From assembly GCF_003597395.2 (NCBI RefSeq), contig NC_133777.1:56861833-56925832 (forward strand): a stretch of DNA of 64,000 nucleotides. Reading direction: 5' to 3'. The number at the start of each line of letters is the position of its first letter. Positions within the stretch are counted from its first letter, which is position 1. Origin of the DNA: Chelonoidis abingdonii (taxonomy: Eukaryota > Chordata > Testudines > Testudinidae). Of the stretch, positions 44,201-59,200 are shown one piece after another. A program made the translations under genes and the position numbers. The notes beneath the pieces are model-generated. The model was not told the DNA's origin. It made no database searches and saw nothing but the letters and a program-made list of their open reading frames with translations.

Positions 44201-47200
44201 ATAAACTACTGATTTCTAGATAGCTTATGTAGTTTATTTCATAGGTGCTGACTCTGTGGGTCCTCTGGGGCTGGAGCACTCACAGGGAAAAAAGGTGGGT
44301 TCTGAGCACCCACTGGCAGCCCCTATCAGCTTCCAACGCCCCTGCCCACCAGTGGGCCCTGTGGATCAGTGCCTCTCCATTCCCCCGCCACCTGCCATGA
44401 ACAACTGTTTCGTGGCGTGCAGGAGGCTGGGAGGGAGCGAGGAGGAGCGAGCATGGGGCGCACTTGGAGAAGGGGTGGAGCCGGGGGCAGGAAGAGGTGG
44501 AGCGGGGCCTTAAGGGAAGGGTGGAGTAGCGGCGGGGTCTGGGTGAGAGCCAGGGGTCGAGAATCCCCTGGCACCTTGGAAAGTCAGCGCCTGTGGTTTA
44601 TTTTATTGTGCAATGAACTGCAGGTTTTTGGTTATTTATTTATTTATTTATTTATTTTGCTCCAGGAGATGGAAGATTATTGACCCCTTTGGTGCGTAAT
44701 AAGCAGGTGTATGTCCCAGTAGCAGCCAATTTGGCAGATCTTTCTGGTCTGGAATTGAAACAAGGTGCAGGCTGTCTATCAGCATTTGGGGATTCTTCTA
44801 TTCATACTCCTACAAAATGCAGAACCCGACAGGGCTGTCATAGTGCCAGTCCAAATGTTTCAGGTAACTATGGAGACTAGTCTGTTTTGATGGGCAGTCC
44901 AATTTTTTTCTTTCTAATTATGTGTCTTGTGGAAAAGTTTATAGGTTACAACTTCTTATGCCACTCCAGCTGCCAGTATGTGTGGCTAAACAGAAAGCAC
45001 TGGCTACTACTCCTTTGTTTTTGTATTATGAGGATCAGAATGAACCTTATCAATAAATTGTTAGTTATAGTTTTACATTAAAAGGATATCTTTTTTAAAA
45101 TGTAGATTTCTTCTTCTTCCCTAAATTTTATATTGTCCGTATGAACCATTGTCCAGTATTGTACCGTACTCCACACAGGCTTCCTGTTAAGTTTCAGATT
45201 GATTTTCAAGTCTTTTGATCTTGCATGTATTGATCCAAACAGCTATGATTAAACTTATTTAATTTTCTCTTTGGTCCTATCTATTCATTATATTCCCCCT
45301 TTCCCCATCATTCATTCATTCTTTCTTTCTTTTTTGTGAGAATTATCTTACTCTCCCTTTCTGCTCCCCACAAAGAAATAAAAACAGAGTTTGGGTTCCT
45401 CCAGGAATTTAGCATAAAAATTAGGGGAAAGTGCTGAAAGTGTTATGTTTAAAAACAAGAATTCTACCTAATCACAGTATGTGTAATCTGACGTTAGGCT
45501 TAAAGCAAGAAGGAATGAACTTTTTGATGTGTCAACTTTGTTGCTTCTTTCAAACTTTCTTCCTCACCCCAACCCAAATTTAAACTTATTTTAATTATAA
45601 GGGAAGGAGGAATTTGTGAGATCAGCTATAGGACTTGAGCCCCCATTCTTATGGTGGGATACGGGCATAGCGACCTATTTCAGAAGAATATTTTTTCGGT
45701 GAATCATTCTCCAAATAAGTCAGAGGTTTGCATGCTGCTTCGTTTTGTACGTGTTTTAATGAATTTTAAGCCCCTTCTCCTCCCTGCCAATTATTTAACT
45801 ATAGATTCCAGAGTAACCAATTAAATTAAGTCATCAAAATAGCCCCTCCTTTCTTTCACCATAACAGAGAGAGAGACACATTAGGGCCCATTCCTATAAG
45901 GTGCTGTGAACCCCTGACCTTGTGAGTAATTCCATTCAGCACTTACTTGACTGAACCTTATAATGTTAGGCTGATTCATTTTGTTGTATTTTTAAAATTA
46001 AAATATCATCTTCCGCACCCACATGACATGTTTCCCCCTTTAAAAATATGTCTAACTTCAGGAATAGCCAGTTATAGGCTCAAAGTTGGGGTGAAGTAAA
46101 ATAAAATAATTCTAGTTCACCTCTGTTTCATTTGGAAGATGTCTTCCTCAGAGTTCAGATATTGCAGTTAAATCCATGACTGCAACCTGTAACCTGATGT
46201 CTGAATGATTCTGGAGTGTTCTAATACAAATAAAGGTAACTTTGAGCAGGTTCCAAATTTACAACAATCAGTTGGTATCAAGCTGTGTAAAATCAACAAA
46301 ATTAATAGTTATGTTTCTAGAAGCATATGTACAGTATGGTTGTAGTAACTTATAAATAGCACAAGAGAAAACATGGGTAAATATTAATTCTAGTTTAAAC
46401 ATTGGGTAGAGTCAATTAGGTATCATGATTGAGTCCTAACACATGTGAACAATGGATATCTTTTAAGTTTTGATACATAGGAATGTTCTACCGTTATTCT
46501 GCAGAATTAATAAAGCAACTTTTAAAATTTCTAATTCAAGTTATTTTTTGTATGATTTTCTAATAGATAACATAAATTTTGGGAGCAGTGCATCAATCAC
46601 AGCATTTCCCATTCTGCATCGTGCTACTGATGAAAAAATACTGAATTCTGATAGGCTGACCCTTGAAAGGTGAGGAATGTTCCGATAAGATAAATTTGAG
46701 AATGGTATAAGTATCATGTTGTGTAGATGAGAAAAATGTGCACTGCACTTCAAAAGGATTTTTTTTTAATTGTGTCATGCTATCAGGATACTGAAAGCTT
46801 CTATGTAAAACTTCAAAGTAATTTATCATAACTTTGACAAATATTCCATTCGTGCCTGGTCTCAGTTTGAGAGCTAACTTTTTTTCAAGTTTGACAGATA
46901 TCTTTTTTGTTATATTTGAATGGGCAAACGTTTGCATTTTAACTCCTATAGCTTGCTTTGTAATCTGAATTCTGACATGCCAGAATCTTTAAACTAAAGA
47001 CTCTCTGTTATTATTAATTAGTATTATTCAAGTAATGCTCAGAGGCCCCAATTAAAGTTTGGCCCCCATTTTGGTAGATGGTGCACAGATATGAAGACAT
47101 GGTCTATGTTGGCAGCCATTACTGTGGTGGCTGAGTACTACCAAAATTTGTTCTCACAACACTCCTCTGAGGTAGAGAAGTATGGTTATCACCTTTTTAA

Positions 47201-50200
47201 AGATGAGGAACCGAGGCACCGAGAGGTTAAGTGAGTTACTCCTGGTCACATGGGAAGTCTGTAGCAAAGCCAAAAATGAAACCTTAATTTCCTGAGTCCT
47301 AGTCCAATAAATTGACCATTACATTCTTCCATATAGATAATTATTTCCCCCTAGTTAAGATGCTCAAGAAATGTCCCAAAAGAAAAAGAATGCATAAAAA
47401 TCACGATTAACTCGAAGTCAGGCAATGCAAGGAACGTGATCATGCGTCCTGGACTTCATTCTGCCATAGTAATATGCTTTAGAGAAGCTGAACAGCCTTC
47501 CTTCCAAGACATTCCCTTTCCACGTCCCTCCAAATTTGGTGGTGACACATCAGAAATGTTCCGATTTACATTAACACTAAAGCTGATGTTACTGTTGCCA
47601 GAAAACAGTATAAAGGAGCAGGTACTGATGTACTAAGGAGTCTGAATGCCAGAGAGACGGGAGGTGCAGGAACACCCTAGCTTGGGCACCAGTGTACAGA
47701 GAAAAATTTAGTAAAACATTTAAGAAGCGCCACAAAGAAAGCTAGTTCATGTATTTTTTATGGTTTTACAAGAAAAATACTGTGCTGAAACGTGGACAGC
47801 AGGTGCTGTGGCAGGTATTGAAACACCGGAGAGAAAGCATGTCACAATGTGAGTGAACACCTCAAAATGTGCACTGGAGCTCCCCAGCTGGTGTCAAAAC
47901 CCTAGGTAGAAATTGAAGCCAGTGCTAAAAGCTAGTGGAGTGCCCTGTAACTATCTTTTGTCCAACAGTCTGGAAAAAATGGTGGCAAGTCACAGTAGAA
48001 TTTGTGAATGTTACAAAATCTTAATTTTATATAAATTTGTTTAAAGGAGATTTTTTTTCTCTTCTCTAGTGCAACTTGTTTTGATTCTTCCATCCCTAAT
48101 AGATGCCTTATAAATGGGCATCCCATATTTACATTGTAAAAATACACCTCTACCCTGATATAACGCCACCCGATATAACACAAATTCGGATATAATGCAG
48201 TAAAGCAGTGCTTGGGGGGGGTGGGCGCTCCGGCGGATCAAATCAGGTTCGATATAACGCGGTTTCACCTATAATGCGGTAAGATTTTTTGGCTCCCAAG
48301 GACAGTGTTATATCGAGGTAGAAGTGTATTATATTCTACCCCTTTTCATGTATAGGTTGATAAAGTCCTGCATTAATGATGCATAATTCTTTTAAAAGTC
48401 AAGTTCCTAACTAGTAGAAAGATTAGAAAAATTATCTACACATTCAGGGTAAAACCCTGGCCCCACTGAGGTCAATGGGAGTTTTGTTATGGTTAGCAGG
48501 GCCAAGATTTCACCCTCACTTGTTAACTTGTCTATTGGGTTTTATGAATTTCTGGGCTTACATATCGTGGCTATGATGTCATTTCTGGCTACATAACTTT
48601 TAGAATAATAGTAAAAAAGCAAAGGCCTTAAAAATGAAATAGTAAAACAGTATAAATCCCCAGCATGCAAAAGTTTATATCCCAGCATGTAGATACTCCC
48701 AAAAGGAGTCTCATGAGTTCAGTGGGATTCCTCCTAGAAGCCACTATCAGAGGGGCTATAACCCTTTGCAGTACCACTCCCACAACTTGTTTTACTTTTG
48801 TGTATAGCCTAGATTGGCTTTGTTTTTACTTGTCATATTTAATGTGTATTGTTTCATTTATTAATTTTATAAAGTAAAAGTTCAATAAACCAATTAATCC
48901 CCCCCCAAAAATAGTAAAAGCATAGTTTTTGATTGGTATTAGTATAAATATGGACTGCTGATGTGGTATCCAGGCAGCCACTAGCTGTTGGAAGATAACG
49001 TTGACGCAAAGGTGCTGATACTGAGATGATGACTCTGTAGTAACACTGCTGAGTAACAATTAAATAAGTGATAATTAAAAGAGAGGCTTTAGGAAACATT
49101 TTGAAGCCTCTGGCCATACTTAATATAATTTGATGCAAAATTTATGTATTAAGTTCAGTTAACATCCCGTAATTCTGACAGTTCTTAAAATAAATGACAT
49201 TTAACAAAGTAGTGCAATGAAATTACTTTATTCTGTATGTTTCATTATCAGAGTAGTTAAGATTATTAAAAGAACACTAAATACAAAACAAAAACAGAAT
49301 ATTGAAAATTGTAATGATCTCTTCAGGATTCTGGGATATAATTTACATTTGTGCACTATTTTTACAAATATATTTCATTCCTACTAGGGAGAGTTTGTTC
49401 TATCACTTACTTTACCTTTGTAAATTTTCTAATTATTACAAAATTATTATTTATAATCTTTCTTTTTCAGGCAAAAGCTGACAGTTTGTCCAGTTATCGA
49501 TGGGGAAGAACATCTTCGCCTGTTAAACTTCCAACATAACTTTATAACTCGGATCCAGAATATCTCTAATCTGCAGCACCTTGTTTTCTTAGATTTATAT
49601 GATAATCAGATAGAGGAAATAAGTGGGCTTTCAACTCTGAGGTGTCTACGTGTCCTCCTATTGGGGAAGAACAGGTAAAAAAAGAAAAAAAGACTAGATC
49701 TGTATATATTATTTATGGTGTAGCACTTGTAGCCTGCATCATGTCTGTTCTGTTTAAAGGTCCTGGTTGTCAGATTAGTTATGAGAACTGCAAACTGTTT
49801 CATTCATCTCTTAAGACCAAGGTGGAGCATGGTACTGGGATTTTTCCAAATGCCACAAAACTCAGCATTTTTGCTATGGAATTAGCCATTTTGTCTGCGG
49901 CCATGTGTTGAACAACTTTTATATCTTTGTGTTGCCAGGACCTGCCTGCTGGTGCCTCTTGCTCTCTAGCTTTCCCCACAAGAGGGCATTAATTGAATTA
50001 CAGTGCATAATCCCTGCACTGTTTGATGTATCCAGGTAGCACGGAATTGTAGAACCAAGAGCTGGAGTTGAGCTTGCAGCTAGAGTGTCAGGGGAGGGAG
50101 TGAGAAGTATAAGCCAAGTAGAGAATAGCACAATAATGAAGTCCTAGGGAGTAGTGGAAAGGAGCTTCAGAAGCTGGCTACAGTCTCCCCCTTTCCTGGC

Positions 50201-53200
50201 ATATATTGGAGGAAGGAGAGCAGAGGCTACAGGAATGGAGCTAAACTACTTGGAGACCATAGTTTTAAAAAATTGTCAAAATAATAATGATGAGTTATAA
50301 ATGAATAAATATATTTAACTGAGATGTGCATGGTTTTGTATGAGTCAGGGAGGATGCGAATGCGAGGAATGTCATGGTAGAATAAATGTTTCAGTGAAAT
50401 TTAGGGTTTGCTGATGTGAAATTGGGGCTCATTGTGCCACTCTGCCTTGGGGAGTTGAATATAGTTTTCTAATACAATGGAGTGACTATACCACATTTAA
50501 ATATGGAGGAACAGACTAGTAAGTAGAGCTAAATAATATGAATGATCTTGAGTCTGATAGTGCTTCTAATTATATAGTTTTGTTGACAGTGTAACAAATA
50601 AATTAAAAGTTGAAATATTAACAATTTATATTTCTGTTGTAATATGGGACAATGGATATTGCATGGAGTGCACAAATTCAGATTATTGTGCAAGAATTTT
50701 TAGCAATTTCTGTTGATGTGCTCACTTTCAGTAAAATGGTTATCTTTTTTAAAAAATAAATTAGTTTAGCTGCATTATTCTGAGAACAAAGGCTGGTTTA
50801 AGTTCACAGCTCCCAAAGTTATGTGGTTACATCAGAATCTCGGCTTTTGTTCAAATGTAAAAATAATTTTATAGCCCTCTGTTTTCTGGCACTCATTAAA
50901 GAAAAACTTGAAAATGTGACCCAAATATAACTTGTGCAGTGACAGCTGGTTGACTTTGCAGTCAGCCTGAAACGCAAGCTTCGAGAGAGGTGAACTGCAT
51001 CTCAGTAGGGAGTTAACTGCAGGACCCACTGTCCTGAGGTGAGGGGGAGCCTGAGGTGGGGGAAAATGGGAGTCTTAAGCTGCTACCCTCCTTTCTGCCA
51101 CAACCATTTCAAGAGGAAGTGGTGGCCATAGCATGGGAGTAGGGGCATGCAGACAGAGCCACTGTCTCTGATGTGCATAGGGCATAGGTTGCTCCAGTAC
51201 AGCCTGCTGAAAAGTGCATCTTAAACCTGAAGAAATTAACTAACGCAATAGGGCTTGGCATCTTTGATGCTCAATGACTAAAGCCTGAGTGAACTAACCA
51301 ATTAGTCCCATTTTGTGATCTTTTTGTTTTTTTATGTCCTGCAGTAATACTAGGGGGTGTGCTGTGGAATGAACGATTCTGTTCCTCTATAGTGAATATC
51401 CCCCCCTCCTCGTTTTTTTAAGGATTTTTTAAGATCTTTATGATTTTGGTGCTATTTAGTAACATCTTTTAAACATCTATTCATGTATGCTATCGTATAC
51501 ACAGGTGGTGGGCAGCCAAGAGGTCAATACGTATCAGAGGCAGTCCAGGGCACTGGTCAGAATTCTCGCAGAGGTCACTAGTTAGGAGGTCCAATCCAAG
51601 GGGCTGGGTCAGCAGGTTTAGGCGATGAGCTGACAACTCAAGGTCAGGCAACACAGCAGGGCAGCCAGGCATGGTCAGGCGAGGCAGTAAGATAAGCTCT
51701 TTGAGAAAGGGAGTATATGTACTGGAAAGTGAAATATTTAATATAAAGTAAGGTACTTTCTAACTATAATATTTGTCTGCTGAAGCTTTAGGATTATATC
51801 CGATCTTGCCAGTGATCTTGCATGGGACTTATACTTTTTTCTGGTTAGCTATTATCAGGATGGCAGTATTGAACCCCATTCTGCTGAGTCTCTTGATGGT
51901 GTCCCTAGCCTCCATGCCATGACAGAACACTGAACCATCACCCTGGAACTGTCCTAACACCAGCCTTAGTGCTCAAGCCTTTAGCCTCACCGCAGCCGTG
52001 TGCCAGGCCCCTGACTGGCTGGACAGACAGCATTCTCATAGGATATCTGGGCTATAGAAAGACCCCAGCAGGAAGAGCAAGCTCTCTGAGCAACAGGCCA
52101 TTTCGTTGCCTTGCTACTTTTGCATAAGCTTATCTTACTGCCTCGCCTGACCATGCCTGGCTGCCCTGCTGTGTTGCCTGACCTTGAGTTGTCAGCTCAT
52201 CGCCTAAACCTGCTGACCCAGCCCCTTGGATTGGACCTCCTAACTAGTGACCTCTGCGAGAACTCTGACCAGTGCCCTGGACTGCCTCTGATACGTATTG
52301 ACCTCTTGGCTGCCCACCACCTGTGTATACTTGACCATTGCTCTGAACTGCCACTAGCCCGCTTTGGCCATCGTGCATTACAGCTATGCTATGTGTTAAC
52401 AGAGCAGAACATACGTTTCATATGCTAAAGCAGCAGACGTTCAAGTATTTACTGTACAATTCTCAATTCTAGAACGGAAGCAAAACCAACCAAGAACATT
52501 TCCTAGGAGTGAAAAATTGTTTTGTGATATGAATAGTTTGGCGGTCAAAAATCTTAATAGAAATCTTTAGGATGAAACTTAAGAGACCTGAACAAGTCTC
52601 TTGTGTATCAGATTAGGGCTAAAATATATTAAATATATTATTTCATAAACAAACAGGAAATTTTACTTATATATTCAAGATTGCACCTGTAGAATACATT
52701 TTAAAAAACATAAAATTACTGTAGAACCATAATCAATCCTCAAAGGTCTTTAGAGTTCACAGTTTTAACGTTATGCCTTCAGCACATTTTACTGGTGAAT
52801 AGTAGCCTAAAGCATAGTTAAGAGTGAGTCTATCTTTCAACTTTCATGGGCCTTTTTCCTTCATGATGTTCCTAGCTATGATTTCTGATACGCTATTCAT
52901 AATACTTACAGCTGAGGGATGCTAGTCTGTGGAGAACGCTGAGATTGAGTGTTCCTGCAATGTAGAATATACGTGTTAGCACTTCTGATTGGCACTCCCT
53001 GTTCCACCTGGAAATTTAAGAGCACGTGGAGGCCTTTTAATTAGGAGTAAGACTTCTAAATCATGGTCAAGGGAAGGGAACAGGGAAGGAGGCAGGGGAC
53101 AGAGAAAAGATTAAAGGGATAAACAATATCCCACAGGAACAATATCCCACAGGAAATAAGGGCCATAACAAAAGAACAAATACATGACAAATACGTACTC

Positions 53201-56200
53201 CTGTTGCTTAATGCACTACTAGGTAATGATCAGATGCTACAGTGATGAGCTTAATATAAGAACTTGTATAGAATAGAATAGATTTGGATGGACAGAAAGT
53301 GCACATTTAAATCAAGAGAAAGAGATATGGCAGATCTAAGTAGAGAATATGGCAAGAAAAATGGAGGAAGAAAAATAAACTGTCTGAAAGAGAAGACAGA
53401 ATGGAGAAGACAGGTAGCATACACAAGTATATCCCAATGGCATATCTATTATGAGGATTTTCTACTTTTCTCTGAAGCATTTGGTATTAACCCACCTGGA
53501 CCTTTGTTCTGATCTAATATGGACGTTCCTGTGTTCTTAAGTAGGATGAGGAAGAAACAAAAAGTAAAGACACAGAAATAGAGATGCAGAAAATAAAGGA
53601 GGAAAAGAGAAATCTCAAAAATCAAAAGAAACCATGGAAAAGTGTGCTAAATTTATAGAGACTGAAAATTGTGAAGAGAGTCTAGAACAATGCAATGCAG
53701 GATCACAAATGACAAACATCATGGGAGAAAAAAGGACCAAGAGTAAGATAGTGGTGAGGGTAGGGATGTGAATGTGGCATTCAGGACAGCGATTGATTAT
53801 AAATGGGAAAGATGTGGGGAAAGGAGAAGAGCTAATTTTTTAACAATCTAAATTTATTGTAATTTAATCAAAGATCTAATGAAGCTGCAGAAGGTCTTTT
53901 TGGCTTGTATAAGGGAAACCCAGTTTCTTCTTCTTTGTTTTTTGAAGAACAGAAATCCTAGACTTTTTCTAGACTGCAGCGGGTTTGTTGCATGTGCTGA
54001 ATAAAAAAGGATCAGTTAGTTAGTACAGAAATATCATTTTAGCCCTTTTTGTTGTCAAGTGGAGGAAATCAAATCAGATTCTGGCCACAGTTTTATCAGT
54101 GTAAATTGAAGTTTTCTGTTTACAGTAGAGCCTCAGAGTTACGAACACCTGGGGAATGGAGGTTGTTTGCAACTCTGAAATGTTCATAACTTTGAAAAAA
54201 AATGGTTATGGTTGTTCTTTCAAAAGTTTACAAATGAACATTGACTTAATACAGCTTTGAAACTTTACTATGCAGAAGAAAAATGCTGCTTTTAACCATC
54301 TTAATTTAAATGAAAACAAGCACAGAAAGTTTCTTTACCTTGTCAATTCTTTTTTTTACACTTACTCTTTATTTTTTTAGTAGTTTAAGTTTAACATAGT
54401 ACTGTACTGTATTTGCTTTTTTGTTTTTTGTTTTTTGTATCTCTGCTGATGCCTGATTGCGAACTTCGGGTTCCAAAGGGTGTGTGTGGTTGACTGGTCA
54501 GTTCATAACTCTGGTGTTAATATCTCCTGAGGTTCTACTGTAAATTGAATTAGTTTACATCAGTGTAACTGATAACAGATTCTGGCCCATCAGCATAGGA
54601 ATGAATCTGTTTCAAAACTAAACCTAGAATGTCAGTTAATTTAAAGTATGTAAATACACAAATATGAAGATTTCAGTGGAGTAAATGCATCTACAGTTTT
54701 AGGATTGTGAAGTTACATTTCATTCACTCTTAAGCACCGTACACATGGCTGGATATAAGGTTTCAGGAAAAGATTTAAGCTTGAGATCTTAACACTTTAC
54801 TTTGCTTAGATGAGGCATGATATTTAGTGGAAATTCTTTGGATTAACTCTGAATTCTCCTAGGTATCAATTTCTGTACGCTATTAGGTTCTCCTTGTTAA
54901 TGGCTTTTATCTGTGGGAGATGCTAGAAATCATCTACTTCAGATCAATTCTTGTCTCATCTGGCGTTCAGGTCAGATCTTCTTTTGATTTTGGTCAAACT
55001 CGTTCAGAGAATACTGGGTGCTGTTTTTAAAGAAGTTAATCGCTTACGGACTTCTTTATAAATCATCTTTGGCACAGGAGTTTCCTCCCTGGTGCCTTGT
55101 ACACTGAACTACCTTTCACTGAAAAAAGGTGAGAGTTACCAGTTTTCCCCAGTAGTTGTTCACTGTCGCTAACTGCCAGGCTTCCCAGTCTGTTACTTGT
55201 GTTTGTCTCCTTTTGGATGGTACTATGTTGAGGGAATTCCTGGTTCTGGCTCTTGCTTTCATCTCCTTTCTGAATCTTACTCTCTCCCCCCTTTGTCCCC
55301 TCAGCTCAAACCAAATCGCAGTTTCTCCGATGACATGGATACTTTTTCACTTTACTGATGAGGGTGGAATCTACATAAACATAAATCAGCTTAGTTTGAA
55401 AGGAATGAAATAGAGAAGGGCCTTGGGTTATAAGCCACCAGGCACCATTCCAGGAAGTTTCCATGGAAACACTCATTAAAACAGGTGTTTTATCTGTCTT
55501 ACTCTCATCTTCCCTAGGTGGTTTAAAAAAATTCAGAAAAACATAGGAGCAACAAATTTAACCCTTTTCTTTCTGGAATTGGAGTGGTTGTTTCAAGCAG
55601 AAGGCCTTCAAGGATGTTACAAATACATTGACATGTACACCAGTTAAAAGGAGGTTTTTACTTGTTGATACTTGGTTGAGCTATTTTATGTTTTATTTGT
55701 GAGCTTTGATAATCTCACTAGGGGAAATTCATCCTTGATATAGCTCAACAAAGATGATGGAACTAGGCCATAAACAGTAAATCTGGCCTATTATGTTTAG
55801 GCATCAGGTTCTATATTTTTTTCTCAAAAACTTTTTTAACTTTGCAACAGTGGTAATAATACACACAATGAGGATATCAAATGTGTTGAAACAGTCTGTC
55901 CAAAGTACAGTGCTTTTCTAAGAATATTACATTAAAACAGAAAAAAATTGTATTGACATCCAGGTACGCACAATACAAAACTAAAACTTAACCTAAACAA
56001 AAATTAGAAGCCTGTCCCAAATAGTTTTAAATAACCAAAAATTGGGAAAGCTGTCTACAGATTAACTTTTATATATTTTGGGGGAACATAATAACACTTG
56101 CGTATTGGCTAAAAATAATAAGACTTTTTTTTCCCATTTTTAGTAAGAAAAATAGTTATTTTTTAAAAGTCAAAAGATTGAGTCTTAGAGACTGAGTCCT

Positions 56201-59200
56201 CCATTTGTTCACATTAATTCAAGAATGGGACCCTTCTGTTTAATAATCATGTATTAATTGCATGTAATATCAGTCAGTCTTTCCATAATAATTATATCCC
56301 ACACTTCAGTCAGCCGAAATGAGGTTGAGAGCATTTTGTTTTTTCCCAAAATAAGGCTGTCATGCCAAGAGGAGAGATTGCTTTCCTTCTTTTCTGGAAT
56401 ATATTTTCTCAGTAGGGTTTTCTCAACTGCAGGGTCCCAGGAAAACTCAACCTTTTTTTTTTTTTCTTTTCTTAAACAAGAGGATACTTCTAGTCAGAAA
56501 GCTTGAGGAAACACTAACAGTCCCAGTGAGTACATAAGTGGTCCACTTTTCCCGTATTTACACCAATGTTTATCAAAGACTGCTCTATTTATTGTTTTCT
56601 TTTAATATTAAGAGGGGCCAAAACCCGAACTATGTTTCTGTATCCCTCCTCAGCTAAAACAGGACCATATCTGAACCATCCCAACTTTCATTTCTTTCTG
56701 CAAAAGATATAACCGAAGAAGGTTCTATAAAATCAAACCTATTCTATTTTTGTATAATGAACTTTCCATTCTTGCTGTCTTCTCCAGATGTCCGCTCTTA
56801 ACAGATGTTGAAAAGGCACTTGCAGAAAGCCAGTTTTGGCCATTTCCTTTCTAAATACCCACTGGGTGCACATTGCTCCATCAAGTTCTGTTCCATTTTT
56901 TCCAGCTGTTGGAGTTCTGAACCACTTTACATTTGCTTTAGTATTGTTCAGTGTTTTCATTTGTATTTAGCCTTTGTAGGAATAGTTTAGTCTTAATTTT
57001 GTTAGGCTTTTTATTTTAAACAGTTAAAGCCGATCTTGCCAAAATCAGTGTAGTGCCAAAAACAGTATGTGATGTTGTCATAATAGATTTGTTACCAGCA
57101 AGCACACTACACTTTTTCAGTCCTTCCCTTTCACTCTTCTGGGAAAAAAGGTCTCATTTGGACCTTTTCATTGTGTACCTGAATTCTTTAAAAAGGCCAA
57201 TATTAATTTTTCACTGAGGGCTGAAGAAAGTTTTTCTCTAGTTATTGCCAGAATCTAATCTACAGAACAAGCTAATGTCTGCCTCAGACTTCACTGCAGC
57301 AAGGTGGTAGTCACAAGTAAATTTAGTCACTTCTAATCTCATACCATCTATCTCTAGTCATCAAACTTTCCTTTTTTTTTTTTAACTGCATATCAATTCA
57401 TCATCTTAGAATAGTAAATGTCGAAGACATTACAGAAGATATATATGCTCCAATTCTTACAGCCATCTTTTCCTGCTGTACTTTTTTACATGAAACTTTT
57501 ATCAATATTTCCACAAGTTTCCTATTTTAAATGTACACATGAGCCCATGTAATCTTGACATTGAAGATTGTCTCTAATCTAAGTAATTTTAATATTTTGC
57601 ATATTTCACTGCTACAAATGAAGGTCGCTGTCTTTCTGGACACAAAGTAGGCTGTTAAATGGTCCCTTCCAGCCAGTTTAAATATTTCCTACAAGTAGTT
57701 CATTGTTAGATGGGAAGACAGTAAATAGACTGGATAGTGGATTGTCCCACGTGGATTCTGCTGTGATGGTAGGAAATACAACTAATAAGTAGCATAAATT
57801 TACAAAAATGTAGACCAAATCCTGAAACCTTTACTCATATGAGTACTCCTATCTAATCAGTAGGCGTAGTTGTGTCACTAAAGGCTGTTATGATGGGATT
57901 CGGTGTTCAAGTCATTCATATCGAACATCTCCCGCAAAAGACTGCACTTTATCATTTGCATTGGAAGAATCATTAAGCAAATTTTAGGTGATTTATCCAC
58001 CTGATTACCAAGGAAGTATTTTCTAATGTAAAAAAACCCCAAACACTATAGAGTTGTTAGAATGGATTGTATTATTCCTATTTATTTGGGGGCCTTAGCT
58101 TTTTGCACTGTAGCATCAAATATTTTACTTATGAATTTTAAGCATGATGCCTAGTACTACATAAAACAACAATTTTTTAAGAGTGCTATGAAAGGTCAAA
58201 GTTTCCAAATAGTAATAACATCAGAGTAAAATGGCTAGGAAGAACCCTTTTTTCACCTTGTTCTGGTTTTTCTAATTTGTTTTTGAAAAATAGTACATGG
58301 GATGTTTAATATAGTCTGCCAGTAGATGATGCTGTTGGCTATATAATGATCTATAGTGACTTGAGGCTGGAATCTCAGCAAATGGAACAGAACAACAACA
58401 ACAACAAAAAAGCCGTAAAATAGTAGAACTCCTCAGGGCTCTGAGTTAGGTCTTGACAAGGAGTGAAATGTGCTTGAGAAGCGATGTTGCCAGCCACAGA
58501 AATCCTCTCCCTTTGCTTTTCCTTTGACATCTTGTATTACATACAAGAAGTCCAGTGATACTCAGTTTAATATTCTTAGTGCTTTTCTGACTAGAATCTC
58601 CCTTCCTACAAACTCTTAAAAGCCTGCATCACTACTGGTTTCCTTGAGAAGGGACAGGATCAGCTCTTTGCCAGTAGTGTTCTGCTTCAGCCAGTGGGGT
58701 TTTCTATGGAGAAAGTGTTTCATTTCCAGTTTCCCCCGCTCCTCAGAAGCTGAGCACTCTGGATCTGTATTAGTGTTGGCAGCCAGAAAGAGTCAAGAGC
58801 TTAGGTCCCTGACTTTTATCGCGTTCCCCCAAAGTGGCAGTGTGCTGCATTGAAGCTAGACCCACAGGCCAGCATTAGTTACAGTTTAATAGTATATTTC
58901 ATATTTTTTATACTGAAATCTACAGACATAATTTGTCCTATATATTTTCTTTAATTAGCCTGAGCTGTAACACAGACTAAAACTGGTATAAATGCATCTT
59001 AGATTTAAAATTATTATTCTAAAATTAAGAAGTCTGTCTCTGTAATATGGCATTTGCTAAAACTGCAGTTTCAGGCTGTTTCTGTAATACAGTAGTCAGT
59101 ACATTTATTTAATGTTTTAAGGCTGAATTAGGATGAGGATTTTGAACTGTTGCTTTAGATCTCATTACTTTCTAGAATAGTCTAAGCAACAGGTTCCTTA

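Noticed and set aside
51490..52428. Two frames with the same protein MPGCPAVLPDLELSAHRLNL
   Set aside because: They are the two arms of an inverted duplication, not a gene family; no splice context or known domain.
56739..56960. 73-codon minus-strand frame in LRRC49 intron 6
   Set aside because: No recognisable domain, no flanking splice sites on that strand, and no upstream promoter-like sequence.
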